From positions 1-64,000 of the forward strand of contig JAZQHB010000082.1 of NCBI GenBank assembly GCA_045540355.1: 64,000 nt of DNA, written 5' to 3'. Each line of letters starts with the position of its first letter. Within the stretch, counting starts at the first letter, position 1. A program made the position numbers and the translations under genes. Positions 16,968-25,041 of this stretch are shown one piece after another. Under the pieces are notes generated by a model. It saw nothing but the letters and a program-made list of their open reading frames with translations. It was not told the DNA's origin and searched no databases. This stretch comes from RGIG2945 sp045540355. GTDB taxonomy: Bacteria; Bacillota; Clostridia; Oscillospirales; Acutalibacteraceae.

Positions 16968-18239
16968 ATGAAAGCAGCAATTTATACACTCGGTTGCAAG
17001 GTTAATCAATACGAAAGTGAGCTAATTTCACAGAGGTTGAAAGAAAAATCCTTTAAGCTTGTTCCGCATAATGAAATCGCGGATATATATATAATCAATT
17101 CATGTACCGTTACTGCTGAAAGTGATAAAAAAACAAGGCAGGCGGTTCGACGCTTTAAAAGGAAAAATCCAAATGCAATTGTTGTTCTGACAGGTTGTAT
17201 TCCACAATCTCAGCCTGATATTTTTGACAGGCTTCCCGAAGCAGATATCGTTATCGGTAACAATAACAACAATAGTATTGTTTCTGCAATAAACAACTAC
17301 ATAACTTCAAAAAAGCGTATCACCGACATACATCCGCATGAAAACGGAGAAGCTTTCCCTTGCGGAATTATTTCAGACTTTTCAGAAAGAACCCGTGCAA
17401 TTGTAAAAATTGAAGACGGCTGCAACAGATTTTGTTCCTACTGCATTATTCCTTACGCAAGAGGTCGCGTGCGTTCAAAATCACTTGATATTTTAAGAGA
17501 AGAGTTATCAATGCTTGACAAAAAAGGATTTAAGGAAATTGTTTTTGTCGGTATAAACCTTTCTGCTTACGGTTTGAATGAAGATTTTAACATCTGCGAT
17601 GCCGTTGAGATTGCCGAAAGCTTTCCGTCTTTTGAACGAATTCGCCTTGGCTCACTTGAGCCTGACCATCTTACCGATGAAATAATCGAACGGTTGTCAC
17701 ATTGCCAAAAGCTTTGTCCGCAATTCCATATTTCTCTTCAAAGCGGTTGTGATAAAACCTTAAAAGAAATGAATCGCCATTATACGGCAAGTGAATATTT
17801 GAAAATATCAGAAAAATTGAGAGCTTCTTTTAAAGATGCAACAATTACAACAGACATCATGGTCGGTTTTCCAAATGAAACCGATAAGGATTTTGAAAAT
17901 TCTTTAAGCTTTGCATATCGGGTCGGTTTTGAAAAAATGCATGTCTTCCCCTATTCACCGCGAGAAGGCACACCTGCCGCAAAAAAAGTACAAGTAATTC
18001 CTCAGATAAAAGAAGAACGCAGCCGCAAAATGCTTGCCGCTGCGAATGAAATAAGAATTAAGTTTTTAAAAGAACAAATCGGTAAAACAGTAAATGTTCT
18101 GATAGAAAATGATAATGAGGGTTATACAGAAAACTACACACCCGTCAAATCACTGACAGATATTGACTGCGGTAAAATGGTAAAAATCAGGATAACCGAT
18201 TCCGACGAAGAGCGTTGTTACGGTGTTATCACAGAATAA
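16968..18239 (+). CDS. mtaB: tRNA (t6A37) methylthiotransferase MtaB
   Basis: A 423-residue radical-SAM methylthiotransferase that converts t6A37 to ms2t6A37 in ANN-decoding tRNAs. The N-terminal UPF0004 domain has three cysteines (the one in TLGCKVNQYE near residue 10, plus NSCTV and LTGCIPQ), and the radical-SAM CxxxCxxC is CNRFCSYC near residue 145. A C-terminal TRAM-like region follows. It is MtaB rather than MiaB by the TLGCKVNQ start. The ATG at 16968 is supported by GAGGTG; an ATG 18 bases upstream precedes that site. The 3' end overlaps tmcAL by 11 bases on the other strand. Confidence 0.94.
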   Translation: MKAAIYTLGCKVNQYESELISQRLKEKSFKLVPHNEIADIYIINSCTVTAESDKKTRQAVRRFKRKNPNAIVVLTGCIPQSQPDIFDRLPEADIVIGNNNNNSIVSAINNYITSKKRITDIHPHENGEAFPCGIISDFSERTRAIVKIEDGCNRFCSYCIIPYARGRVRSKSLDILREELSMLDKKGFKEIVFVGINLSAYGLNEDFNICDAVEIAESFPSFERIRLGSLEPDHLTDEIIERLSHCQKLCPQFHISLQSGCDKTLKEMNRHYTASEYLKISEKLRASFKDATITTDIMVGFPNETDKDFENSLSFAYRVGFEKMHVFPYSPREGTPAAKKVQVIPQIKEERSRKMLAAANEIRIKFLKEQIGKTVNVLIENDNEGYTENYTPVKSLTDIDCGKMVKIRITDSDEERCYGVITE

Positions 18240-19365
18240 CTACATTCTCTGTCATTTCTTTTGAGCAAGTTTCATCGGTTGCAAGTGAATATATATCGGT
18301 GCAGACCGCTTCAAGCTCAAACATTCTCCTGACTTCATCAGTTACATCCGAATATCTCATAATTATGGGCAGTTTCGCAGTTTTGCGAGCTGCTCTTAAA
18401 ATTTCTTTACCCTTATCGTTAAGTCCTAAAACTCTGATATATTCGGGTGCATCAAACATGTTCTTCTCGAATCCCAAAAAAGCAGAGATAATAATTCTTC
18501 TTATTCTCGAGTGTGCATATCTCTTTGATTTGATTTTATCATATAAATCTTCAAGGTTATTTGATGTTTTGACAGCAGAAAAGATTCTGTTCTCCAAACC
18601 TTCCGAAAGATCAGGCAATCTTGAAAAATCTTCCAACCTCATTGTTCTGAGCCTATACAAAATCATTTTTTCAAACATTTCCATATTTCTTGCCTGAGCT
18701 TGAATTTTGCTCGGCATAAAGGTATTTACATCTTCCCCGCATCTGATTCTTCGTCTTAGCTCGGAAGCTGAAATAAAACCGTTAGCAATATTAGTGCCAT
18801 CGTGCTGAGTATAAGCTCTGGAAATTGTTGCGGGCGTCATTTTTGAGTTGATTTCTGAAATCGCTTTAATATATTCAACAGCTAAAATATTGTTCGGAGT
18901 TTTCAACACATCTGCCAGCTCCTCGGAAATTAGTCTTAGAACGGCTTCTCTTGCTGCAGCATAAGACATACCCTCAGACAATTTCAACACAAGTTCACTT
19001 TCAAAATCAGGAGTTGATATTATTTCAGCAACCTCTTTCAGGTGTTCAATATTTCCCGATTCACTTCCAAACGACAAAAATTCTGCACCTATAGCATCCA
19101 ACAGCTGAACGCCTGCCCGTGCAAATGACTGTGCGGTTGACATCGCAAAATACGAGGGTATTTCAATTATCAGATCGGCACCATTTTCCAATGCAGCCCG
19201 TGCTCTCTCATGTTTAGGATATATTGCACACTCCCCTCGCTGAACAAAATTTCCGGACATTGCAACTACGATATGTGTTGCACCGGCTTTTCTCATTTCA
19301 TCGAGGTGGTACTTGTGACCGTTGTGAAAAGGATTGTACTCAGCTATTGTGCCAAAAAGATTCAA
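18229..19365 (-). CDS. tmcAL: tRNA(Met) cytidine acetate ligase TmcAL
   Basis: A 378-residue nucleotidyltransferase-fold protein (YlbM family) that activates acetate with ATP to form N4-acetylcytidine at the wobble base of elongator tRNA(Met). The ATP-binding motif TIAEYNPFHNGHKYHL is at residues 5-20 and VVAMSGNFVQRGE follows near residue 35. The start is TTG at 19365 with GGAGTGAG upstream; frames extending further have no ribosome-binding site. It is divergent from ackA and convergent with mtaB. Its use of acetate next to acetate kinase is suggestive but may be chance. Confidence 0.92.
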   Translation of the reverse strand: MNLFGTIAEYNPFHNGHKYHLDEMRKAGATHIVVAMSGNFVQRGECAIYPKHERARAALENGADLIIEIPSYFAMSTAQSFARAGVQLLDAIGAEFLSFGSESGNIEHLKEVAEIISTPDFESELVLKLSEGMSYAAAREAVLRLISEELADVLKTPNNILAVEYIKAISEINSKMTPATISRAYTQHDGTNIANGFISASELRRRIRCGEDVNTFMPSKIQAQARNMEMFEKMILYRLRTMRLEDFSRLPDLSEGLENRIFSAVKTSNNLEDLYDKIKSKRYAHSRIRRIIISAFLGFEKNMFDAPEYIRVLGLNDKGKEILRAARKTAKLPIIMRYSDVTDEVRRMFELEAVCTDIYSLATDETCSKEMTENVVIL

Positions 19366-19393
19366 AATACTCACTCCAATTTCAAAAAACAAC

Positions 19394-19422
19394 TTGAAAA
19401 AAATATCATATATGTATATAAT
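19394..19422 (+). promoter_or_regulatory. Sigma-A-type promoter for ackA
   Basis: TTGAAA (19394-19399) and TATAAT (19417-19422) are separated by 17 bases, about 45 bases upstream of the ackA start. Confidence 0.75.
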
Positions 19423-19467
19423 AAAACAGTTAGAATAAAAATTCAAGAATTTTGGAGGTTTTATGTA

Positions 19468-20673
19468 ATGAAGATTCTCGTAATCAATGCAGGAAGCTCA
19501 TCATTGAAGTATCAGCTCATCGATATGGACAATGAAAGCTTAATGGCAAAAGGTATTTGTGAACGCATCGGTATCGACGGTGTTATCAGCGGTTCAAACG
19601 CGGAAGGTAAGAAATTTAAGTATGAAGTAGAAATGGCAAATCATACCGCAGCTTTCTTCGAGGTTAAAAAAGCTTTGCTTGAAGGCGAATGTGCGGTTCT
19701 CTCTGACCTTGCTGAAATCGCTGCTATCGGTCATAGAGTTGTTCAGGGTGGTGCTCTCTTCAACAAGAGTGTTCTGGTTGATGAAGATGTTATCAAGGGT
19801 ATCGACAGTCTTTGCGACCTTGCTCCTCTCCACAATCCTGCTCATATTCAGGGCATCAACGCTTGCCGTGAAGTTTTCGGTGTAGAACTTCCCGAAGTTG
19901 TTGTATTTGACAACGCATTCCACAGCACAATGCCCCCCGAGGCTTATATTTTCCCCGTACCTTATGAATATTATGAAAAATATAAGGTTCGCCGTTACGG
20001 CTTCCACGGTACATCTCATCGCTTTGTAAGTGCTAAATGTGCTGAAGTTATGGGCAAAGATATCAAAGACCTCAAACTTATCACTTGTCATCTCGGCAAC
20101 GGTTCTTCAATCACCGCTGTTAAGAACGGCGAAGTTGTTGACACAAGCATGGGTCTTACTCCCCTTGATGGTTTCATTATGGGTACAAGATGCGGTGCTG
20201 TTGACCCCTCAGTTATTACATATCTCCAGGAAAAAGAAGGTTGGACACCTCAGCAGACATCTGAGATTCTCAATAAGAAGTCAGGTTATCTCGGAATATC
20301 AGGCGTATCAAGCGATGACAGAGATTTGCTTGCTGCTATCGAAGAAGGCAACGAAAGAGCTGCTCTTGCAAGAAAGATTCTCAAGTATCAGGTTCGCAAG
20401 GTTATCGGCAGCTATGTAGCAGCTATGGACGGTGTTGACGCTATCGTATTCACAGGCGGTATCGGCGAAAACACATTCGATCTTCGTGAAGATGTATGTA
20501 AGAATCTTACATATCTCGGCATTACATTTAACGAAGAGCTTAACCCCACACTTGTCAAAGGTAAGGAAGGCGAGATTTCTCTCCCCGATTCAAAAGTTAA
20601 AGTTTTCGTTATTGCAACAAACGAAGAGCTTCTTATCGCTCGTGACACAAAGGAAATTGTTGAAGCTTTATAA
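19468..20673 (+). CDS. ackA: Acetate kinase
   Basis: A 401-residue kinase that makes ATP and acetate from acetyl phosphate, the last step of acetogenic fermentation. The N-terminal signature VINAGSSSLKYQL is at residues 5-17, with a VVQGGA element near 90, FHSTMP near 150, YGFHGTSH near 175, HLGNGSS near 205 and TGGIGEN near 325. The start ATG has TGGAGG eight bases upstream. Proline codons are largely CCC, as in other probably highly expressed genes here. It has its own promoter and a strong terminator; pta is not adjacent. Confidence 0.98.
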   Translation: MKILVINAGSSSLKYQLIDMDNESLMAKGICERIGIDGVISGSNAEGKKFKYEVEMANHTAAFFEVKKALLEGECAVLSDLAEIAAIGHRVVQGGALFNKSVLVDEDVIKGIDSLCDLAPLHNPAHIQGINACREVFGVELPEVVVFDNAFHSTMPPEAYIFPVPYEYYEKYKVRRYGFHGTSHRFVSAKCAEVMGKDIKDLKLITCHLGNGSSITAVKNGEVVDTSMGLTPLDGFIMGTRCGAVDPSVITYLQEKEGWTPQQTSEILNKKSGYLGISGVSSDDRDLLAAIEEGNERAALARKILKYQVRKVIGSYVAAMDGVDAIVFTGGIGENTFDLREDVCKNLTYLGITFNEELNPTLVKGKEGEISLPDSKVKVFVIATNEELLIARDTKEIVEAL

Positions 20674-20694
20674 TTTAAACTGCAAAAAATATTT

Positions 20695-20730
20695 CAGGAC
20701 TATATCAACTGCGATATAGTCCTGTTTTTT
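20695..20730 (+). terminator. Rho-independent terminator of ackA
   Basis: A perfect 12-bp stem (20695-20706 with 20713-20724), six-base loop, followed by TTTTTT. Confidence 0.9.
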
Positions 20731-20733
20731 CGT

Positions 20734-22212
20734 TTAGAGGATAATGCAAATTAAACCGCTGCAACCTTCGTTGATAACTCTTTCAAGAGTTTCCTGTAGC
20801 TTCATTCTTGCCTCCGTCGGCATTCTGTATAGTTTGTTGTGTAAACCTTCATTCACAAGCTCGTGCAGCGATTTGCCGAAAATATTTGATTCCCAGATAC
20901 TTGACGGATTTTCTTCAAATTCTTGCAAAAGATATTTTACAAGCTCTTCAGATTGTGATTCTGAGCCGACAATCGGAGCTACTTCTGTGTTTATGTTCGC
21001 TTTCATCATGTGAATTGACGGTGCTGATGCACTTAGTCTTACACCGTATTTTCCGCCCTGCTTCATAATTTCAGGCTCATCAAGAGTTAACTCTTCCATT
21101 GACGGCATCACAATTCCGTAACCGGTTGCTTCAACCTCATCTAAAGCATCTTTAATGCGTTTATATTCATTCATTTTAAGTGCCATGTCGGAAACAGTAT
21201 TTATCAAATCGGTTTCACTCTCGATTTCAAGACCGGTTTTTTCTGCAAGAATTTTGTAAAATAATCCGTCTACCATTTTAACATTGATTTTTGAGCTGCC
21301 GTCTCCGAGATTTATATTTTCAACAAAGGCATTTTCAATATATTCACACTCACAGATGTTTTCAACCATCCGTTTTACATCTCTGATATGTTCAAGTGTC
21401 CCTGCTGAGGTTGTAATTGTTTTTAAAACTGCACCCCTCAGCCAATGGTCTAACGGAAGTGAATTCATCCAATGCGGTAAATTGATTCCGATTTCTTTGA
21501 CGGGAAATTCAAACAAAACTCTTGATAATATCTGCTTGATTTCTTCTTCCTCAAGCTCAAGACAGTTTACCGGCAAAACAGGAACTTCATATTTTTCTGT
21601 CAGTTCATTTGCAAAATTTTGTGATTCTGCCGATTTGGGGTCTACGCAGTTCATCAGAACAATAAATGGCTTTTTCAGTTCTTTTAATTCATTTATTACT
21701 CGCTCTTCAGCTTCCATATACTCATTTCTCGGTATCTCGCTGATACTGCCGTCTGTTGTGATAACAAGTCCGATTGTTGAATGTTCACTAATTACTTTTT
21801 TGGTTCCGATTTCTGCTGCCATGTTAAAAGGAATTTCCTTGTCATACCAAGGTGTTTTAACCATTCTCGGCTGGTCGTTTTCAATATAACCCAGCGAGCT
21901 CGGAACAATGTATCCGACGCAATCTATCATTCTGACTTTTAAACTTGCGTTGCCCGGCAAATTGATTTCAACCGCATTTTCAGGTATAAACTTCGGCTCA
22001 GTTGTCATTATCGTACGACCTGCAGAGGATTGCGGCATTTCGTCCGTAGCCCGTTCCCGTGAATAGTCACTCTGAATATTTGGGATAACCAGAGTGTCCA
22101 TAAATTTTTTAATAAATGATGATTTACCTGTTCTTACGGGTCCTACGACCCCAATATAAATATCTCCCTCAGTTCTTTGTGCAATGTCAGAGTATATATT
22201 TTTGTCTTCCAT
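20734..22212 (-). CDS. spoIVA: Stage IV sporulation protein A, spore coat ATPase
   Basis: A 492-residue cytoskeletal ATPase that polymerises on the forespore outer membrane as the base of the coat; the length is typical of the family. The N-terminal TRAFAC-like domain has Walker A GPVRTGKSSF near residue 23, DCVGYIVP near 103 and a conserved MNCVDP element near 205. The C-terminus ends GCSGLICIIL. The ATG at 22212 has GGAGAGG upstream. It is a mother-cell gene under sigma E in known species; CATATATT upstream is only a weak match to a sigma E -10. A perfect inverted repeat lies just before the ribosome-binding site. Confidence 0.97.
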   Translation of the reverse strand: MEDKNIYSDIAQRTEGDIYIGVVGPVRTGKSSFIKKFMDTLVIPNIQSDYSRERATDEMPQSSAGRTIMTTEPKFIPENAVEINLPGNASLKVRMIDCVGYIVPSSLGYIENDQPRMVKTPWYDKEIPFNMAAEIGTKKVISEHSTIGLVITTDGSISEIPRNEYMEAEERVINELKELKKPFIVLMNCVDPKSAESQNFANELTEKYEVPVLPVNCLELEEEEIKQILSRVLFEFPVKEIGINLPHWMNSLPLDHWLRGAVLKTITTSAGTLEHIRDVKRMVENICECEYIENAFVENINLGDGSSKINVKMVDGLFYKILAEKTGLEIESETDLINTVSDMALKMNEYKRIKDALDEVEATGYGIVMPSMEELTLDEPEIMKQGGKYGVRLSASAPSIHMMKANINTEVAPIVGSESQSEELVKYLLQEFEENPSSIWESNIFGKSLHELVNEGLHNKLYRMPTEARMKLQETLERVINEGCSGLICIIL

Positions 22213-22225
22213 GTTTATCCTCTCC

Positions 22226-22246
22226 TTTTGATAACTTCTATCAAAA
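22226..22246 (-). promoter_or_regulatory. Inverted repeat just upstream of the spoIVA ribosome-binding site
   Basis: TTTTGATA (22226-22233) and TATCAAAA (22239-22246) form a perfect 8-bp palindrome around a five-base spacer, directly upstream of the GGAGAGG of spoIVA. It may be an operator or a leader hairpin; the binding factor is unknown. Confidence 0.4.
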
Positions 22247-22287
22247 TATATGCAACATGTCCGTAATGTATTACAGGGATAAACAAA

Positions 22288-22314
22288 AAAACATCCCGAT
22301 AAAAATCGGGATGT
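22288..22314 (-). terminator. Rho-independent terminator of secG
   Basis: A perfect 10-bp stem (22291-22300 with 22305-22314), AAAA loop, with T-runs on both sides, so it can work in either direction. It lies downstream of secG and separates it from spoIVA. Confidence 0.85.
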
Positions 22315-22328
22315 CAAAAAAATTCAGA

Positions 22329-22577
22329 TTAGATAAAAAGGAACAACAACATTGTTCCGAGTGCCAATACAAAGAATGCAATAGCAACAAACTTTGTGAA
22401 CTTAGCAAGCTTTGCTTCATAAGTTCTACCCTTATTCTTACCGAAGAAAGTTTCTGCACCACCTGCGATAGCACCTGAAAGACCTGCAGATTTACCTTCC
22501 TGCATAAGAACGATAACAATAAGGACAATTGAAATGAGAATCAAAACTGAACCTAATACATACTGATACCAGAGCAT
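22329..22577 (-). CDS. secG: Preprotein translocase subunit SecG
   Basis: An 82-residue membrane protein with two hydrophobic segments (about residues 8-27 and 60-80) around the conserved cytoplasmic stretch QEGKSAGLSGAIAGGAETFFG. It is the accessory subunit of the SecYEG channel. GGAGG precedes the ATG, and the gene has its own promoter and terminator. In Bacillota secG is often next to rnr and smpB, which are not here. Confidence 0.94.
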   Translation of the reverse strand: MLWYQYVLGSVLILISIVLIVIVLMQEGKSAGLSGAIAGGAETFFGKNKGRTYEAKLAKFTKFVAIAFFVLALGTMLLFLFI

Positions 22578-22619
22578 AATGTACCTCCATACAAATATAA
22601 TACAAAATAATACTTGAAA

Positions 22620-22648
22620 ATTATATCACAAGTATAAAATAAATGCAA
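22620..22648 (-). promoter_or_regulatory. Sigma-A-type promoter for secG
   Basis: On the minus strand TTGCAT (22643-22648) and TATAAT (22620-22625) are separated by 17 bases, upstream of the secG ribosome-binding site. Confidence 0.75.
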
Positions 22649-22730
22649 GTGTTTTTTTAGAATGAATAAAAATATTTTATTAGGACAGACTATTATCAGC
22701 GGAGAAAAGCTTAAAATTGCGTTTGCTTCA

Positions 22731-22784
22731 GCTTTCCCCGCAGACCGTTTTTGCGGGGAAGCCCGGCATTAACGGTCATTTTTT
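22731..22784. other. Interleaved inverted repeats able to form an H-type pseudoknot
   Basis: Read on the plus strand, 22731-22741 pairs with 22753-22762 (about 10 bp, one bulge), and 22743-22749 (GACCGTT) lies in the first loop and pairs with 22771-22777 (AACGGTC). The linkers are 1, 3 and 8 bases, and a T-run follows at 22779-22784. The GC-rich block stands out from AT-rich flanks. On the minus strand it follows the parC stop directly and could serve as its terminator. No known RNA family is recognised. Confidence 0.5.
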
Positions 22785-25032
22785 ATTCAAGAATCATCTG
22801 CTCACCGGCATCTTCTGCACTCAGCAAAGCACCTGTAGCAGGGAGATTTTTAGTCTTATATCTGTAGGGCTTTGCAAACTCACCCTCAATATAAGGTCTT
22901 ACAGTCATAACCGTGTGACCCTTCTTAAGAGTCATCGCAGAAACACCGATAGAATGCTTTGTGGATTTTACGGAAATTGCACCTGTGTTTACAAGCAAAT
23001 GTCTGCCCGCAGTAGAAATCATAACAAGTTCACAATCTTCTTTAATCTGAACAATCTCAACAATCGGTGAATCATCGGAAAATGCTTTTATAAGCTTTTT
23101 TCGGTTTGTCTTAGTTTCATAAGATGACAACGGTATTTTTGCTACTTTACCGTTTTCAAAGAAAAATAAAACATAACCCTTATAGTCCTTGGTAACGACC
23201 ATTTGTATAGGCACTTCGCCTTCTGCCATTTCAAGCTTGGTTGCAACAAAGTCACCGAGTACACTTGCCTTTGTATCGGCAAAATCCGCAGCCTTAGCTT
23301 TATAGACCTGATGGTGATTGGTAAAGAACAGCAATTCATCTCTGTTTGAGCCTTCAACAGAAACGATTATTTTATCTTCTTCCTTAAGCTTGTGTTCGCC
23401 ACCCATTCTTAAAGACAATGGTGTAATTTTCTTGAAATATCCGCCCTTAGTAAAAAAGAGATTTACGGGATAGTCCGGTATTTCTTCTGCTTCACTTTCT
23501 TCAAACTCAATATCCATTTCATAGATAATCTCAGAGCATCTGGGTTTTGAATACTTCTTGATAACATCATTTAGCTCGGATACGATAATCTTCTTAACCC
23601 TCGCCTTGCTTTTAAGTATATCTTCCATGTCTGCAACAGCTTTTTCAAGCTCTTCAATATCCTTTGTTCGCTTGAGGATATATTCTCTGTTCAGATGACG
23701 GAGCTTGATTTCAGCCACATATTCAGCCTGAATTTCATCAATGCCGAAACCAATCATCAAATTGGGTACAACCTCAGCTTCTTCTTCAGTATTTCTGACA
23801 ATACTTATAGCTTTGTCGATATCAAGAAGAATCTTCTGCAAACCTCTTAAAAGATGCAGCTTGTCTGCGGCTTTGGTCTTATCGGAATAAACTCTACGCA
23901 TAACACATTCCATTCGGAATGCAATCCATTCGTTCAACAATTCCCTGACACCTAAAACCTGAGGTGAGCCTGCTATGAGAACATTGAAGTTGCATGAAAA
24001 TGTGTCTTCAAGTGTTGTCATTTTAAAGAGCTTCTGCATAAGCTTTTCGGGGTCAACGCCTCGTTTAAGGTCAATGGTTATCTTAAGACCGTTTCTGTCC
24101 GTTTCATCGCGAATATCACTGATATCCTTGATAGCTCCGGCTTTAACTTTTTCTATAATCTTTTCAATAATAGCTTCAGCAGTTGTTGTTGGTGGAATTT
24201 CGGTAATATCAATACAGTTGTTTGAGCGATCATACTCATACTTCGCTCTGATTTTTATACCACCTCGACCGGTCTTATAAATTTCTTCGATATCCTCACG
24301 ATTGTACCTGATAAGACCGCCACCGACAAAATCAGGGGCAATTAGGGTATCTGCAATAACATGGTCGGGATTTTTGATAAGCTCAATAGTTGTTTCACAA
24401 ACCTCTTTCAAGTTAAATGAGCAAATTGAGCTTGCCATACCAACCGCTATACCTGTATTTGCATTGACAAGAATAGACGGAAAAGTTACCGGCAACAAAG
24501 TAGGCTCAAGCATTGTGCTGTCATAGTTGTCAACGAAATTGACGGTATCTTTTTCTATATCTCTGAAAAGTTCATTTGCGATTGAATCGAGCTTTGCTTC
24601 CGTATATCTTGAAGCTGCCCATTGCATATCTCTTGAATACGATTTACCGAAGTTACCCTTTGAATCAACGAACGGATGCAAAAGTGCTTCGTAGCCTCTT
24701 GAAAGTCTGACCATTGTGTCATAAATTGCGGCATCGCCATGAGGGTTCAGCTGCATTGTACGACCGACAATGTTTGCAGACTTCGTTCTCGTTTCTCCGA
24801 GAAGCTTCATTTTATACATTGTGTAAAGAAGCTTTCTGTGTGACGGCTTAAATCCGTCAATCTCAGGGATAGCTCTTGACATTATAACACTCATCGCATA
24901 AGGCATATAATTTTGTTCAAGAGTATCCGTAATTTCCTGCTCTACGACCTCACCTGCACCTAAAATATGTGCATTTATATCATATTCGGGTTCGGTGACA
25001 GTCTTTTTCTTTTTTCTCTTATTTTCAGCCAT
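22783..25032 (-). CDS. parC: DNA topoisomerase IV, subunit A-like
   Basis: A 749-residue type IIA topoisomerase A subunit that cuts and rejoins DNA. The catalytic Tyr lies in AASRYTEAKL near residue 133, with the winged-helix region around LNPHGDAAIYDT near 95 and NANTGIAVGMAS near 187. A coiled coil at about 400-480 precedes a short beta-pinwheel C-terminal region. No GyrA box (QRRGGKG) is visible, which favours topoisomerase IV over gyrase. It follows parE by nine bases with no good ribosome-binding site, so it probably depends on coupling with parE. Confidence 0.9.
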   Translation of the reverse strand: MAENKRKKKKTVTEPEYDINAHILGAGEVVEQEITDTLEQNYMPYAMSVIMSRAIPEIDGFKPSHRKLLYTMYKMKLLGETRTKSANIVGRTMQLNPHGDAAIYDTMVRLSRGYEALLHPFVDSKGNFGKSYSRDMQWAASRYTEAKLDSIANELFRDIEKDTVNFVDNYDSTMLEPTLLPVTFPSILVNANTGIAVGMASSICSFNLKEVCETTIELIKNPDHVIADTLIAPDFVGGGLIRYNREDIEEIYKTGRGGIKIRAKYEYDRSNNCIDITEIPPTTTAEAIIEKIIEKVKAGAIKDISDIRDETDRNGLKITIDLKRGVDPEKLMQKLFKMTTLEDTFSCNFNVLIAGSPQVLGVRELLNEWIAFRMECVMRRVYSDKTKAADKLHLLRGLQKILLDIDKAISIVRNTEEEAEVVPNLMIGFGIDEIQAEYVAEIKLRHLNREYILKRTKDIEELEKAVADMEDILKSKARVKKIIVSELNDVIKKYSKPRCSEIIYEMDIEFEESEAEEIPDYPVNLFFTKGGYFKKITPLSLRMGGEHKLKEEDKIIVSVEGSNRDELLFFTNHHQVYKAKAADFADTKASVLGDFVATKLEMAEGEVPIQMVVTKDYKGYVLFFFENGKVAKIPLSSYETKTNRKKLIKAFSDDSPIVEIVQIKEDCELVMISTAGRHLLVNTGAISVKSTKHSIGVSAMTLKKGHTVMTVRPYIEGEFAKPYRYKTKNLPATGALLSAEDAGEQMILE

Positions 25033-25041
25033 AATCTAAAA

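Noticed and set aside
22247..22275. Sigma E promoter of spoIVA
   Set aside because: CATATATT resembles a sigma E -10 box, but no convincing -35 at the right distance was found, so it is mentioned but not listed as a feature.
22625..22790. SRP RNA, 6S RNA, tmRNA or a known riboswitch at the parC-secG gap
   Set aside because: None of the conserved primary motifs of these RNAs is visible; only an unexplained structured element is reported.
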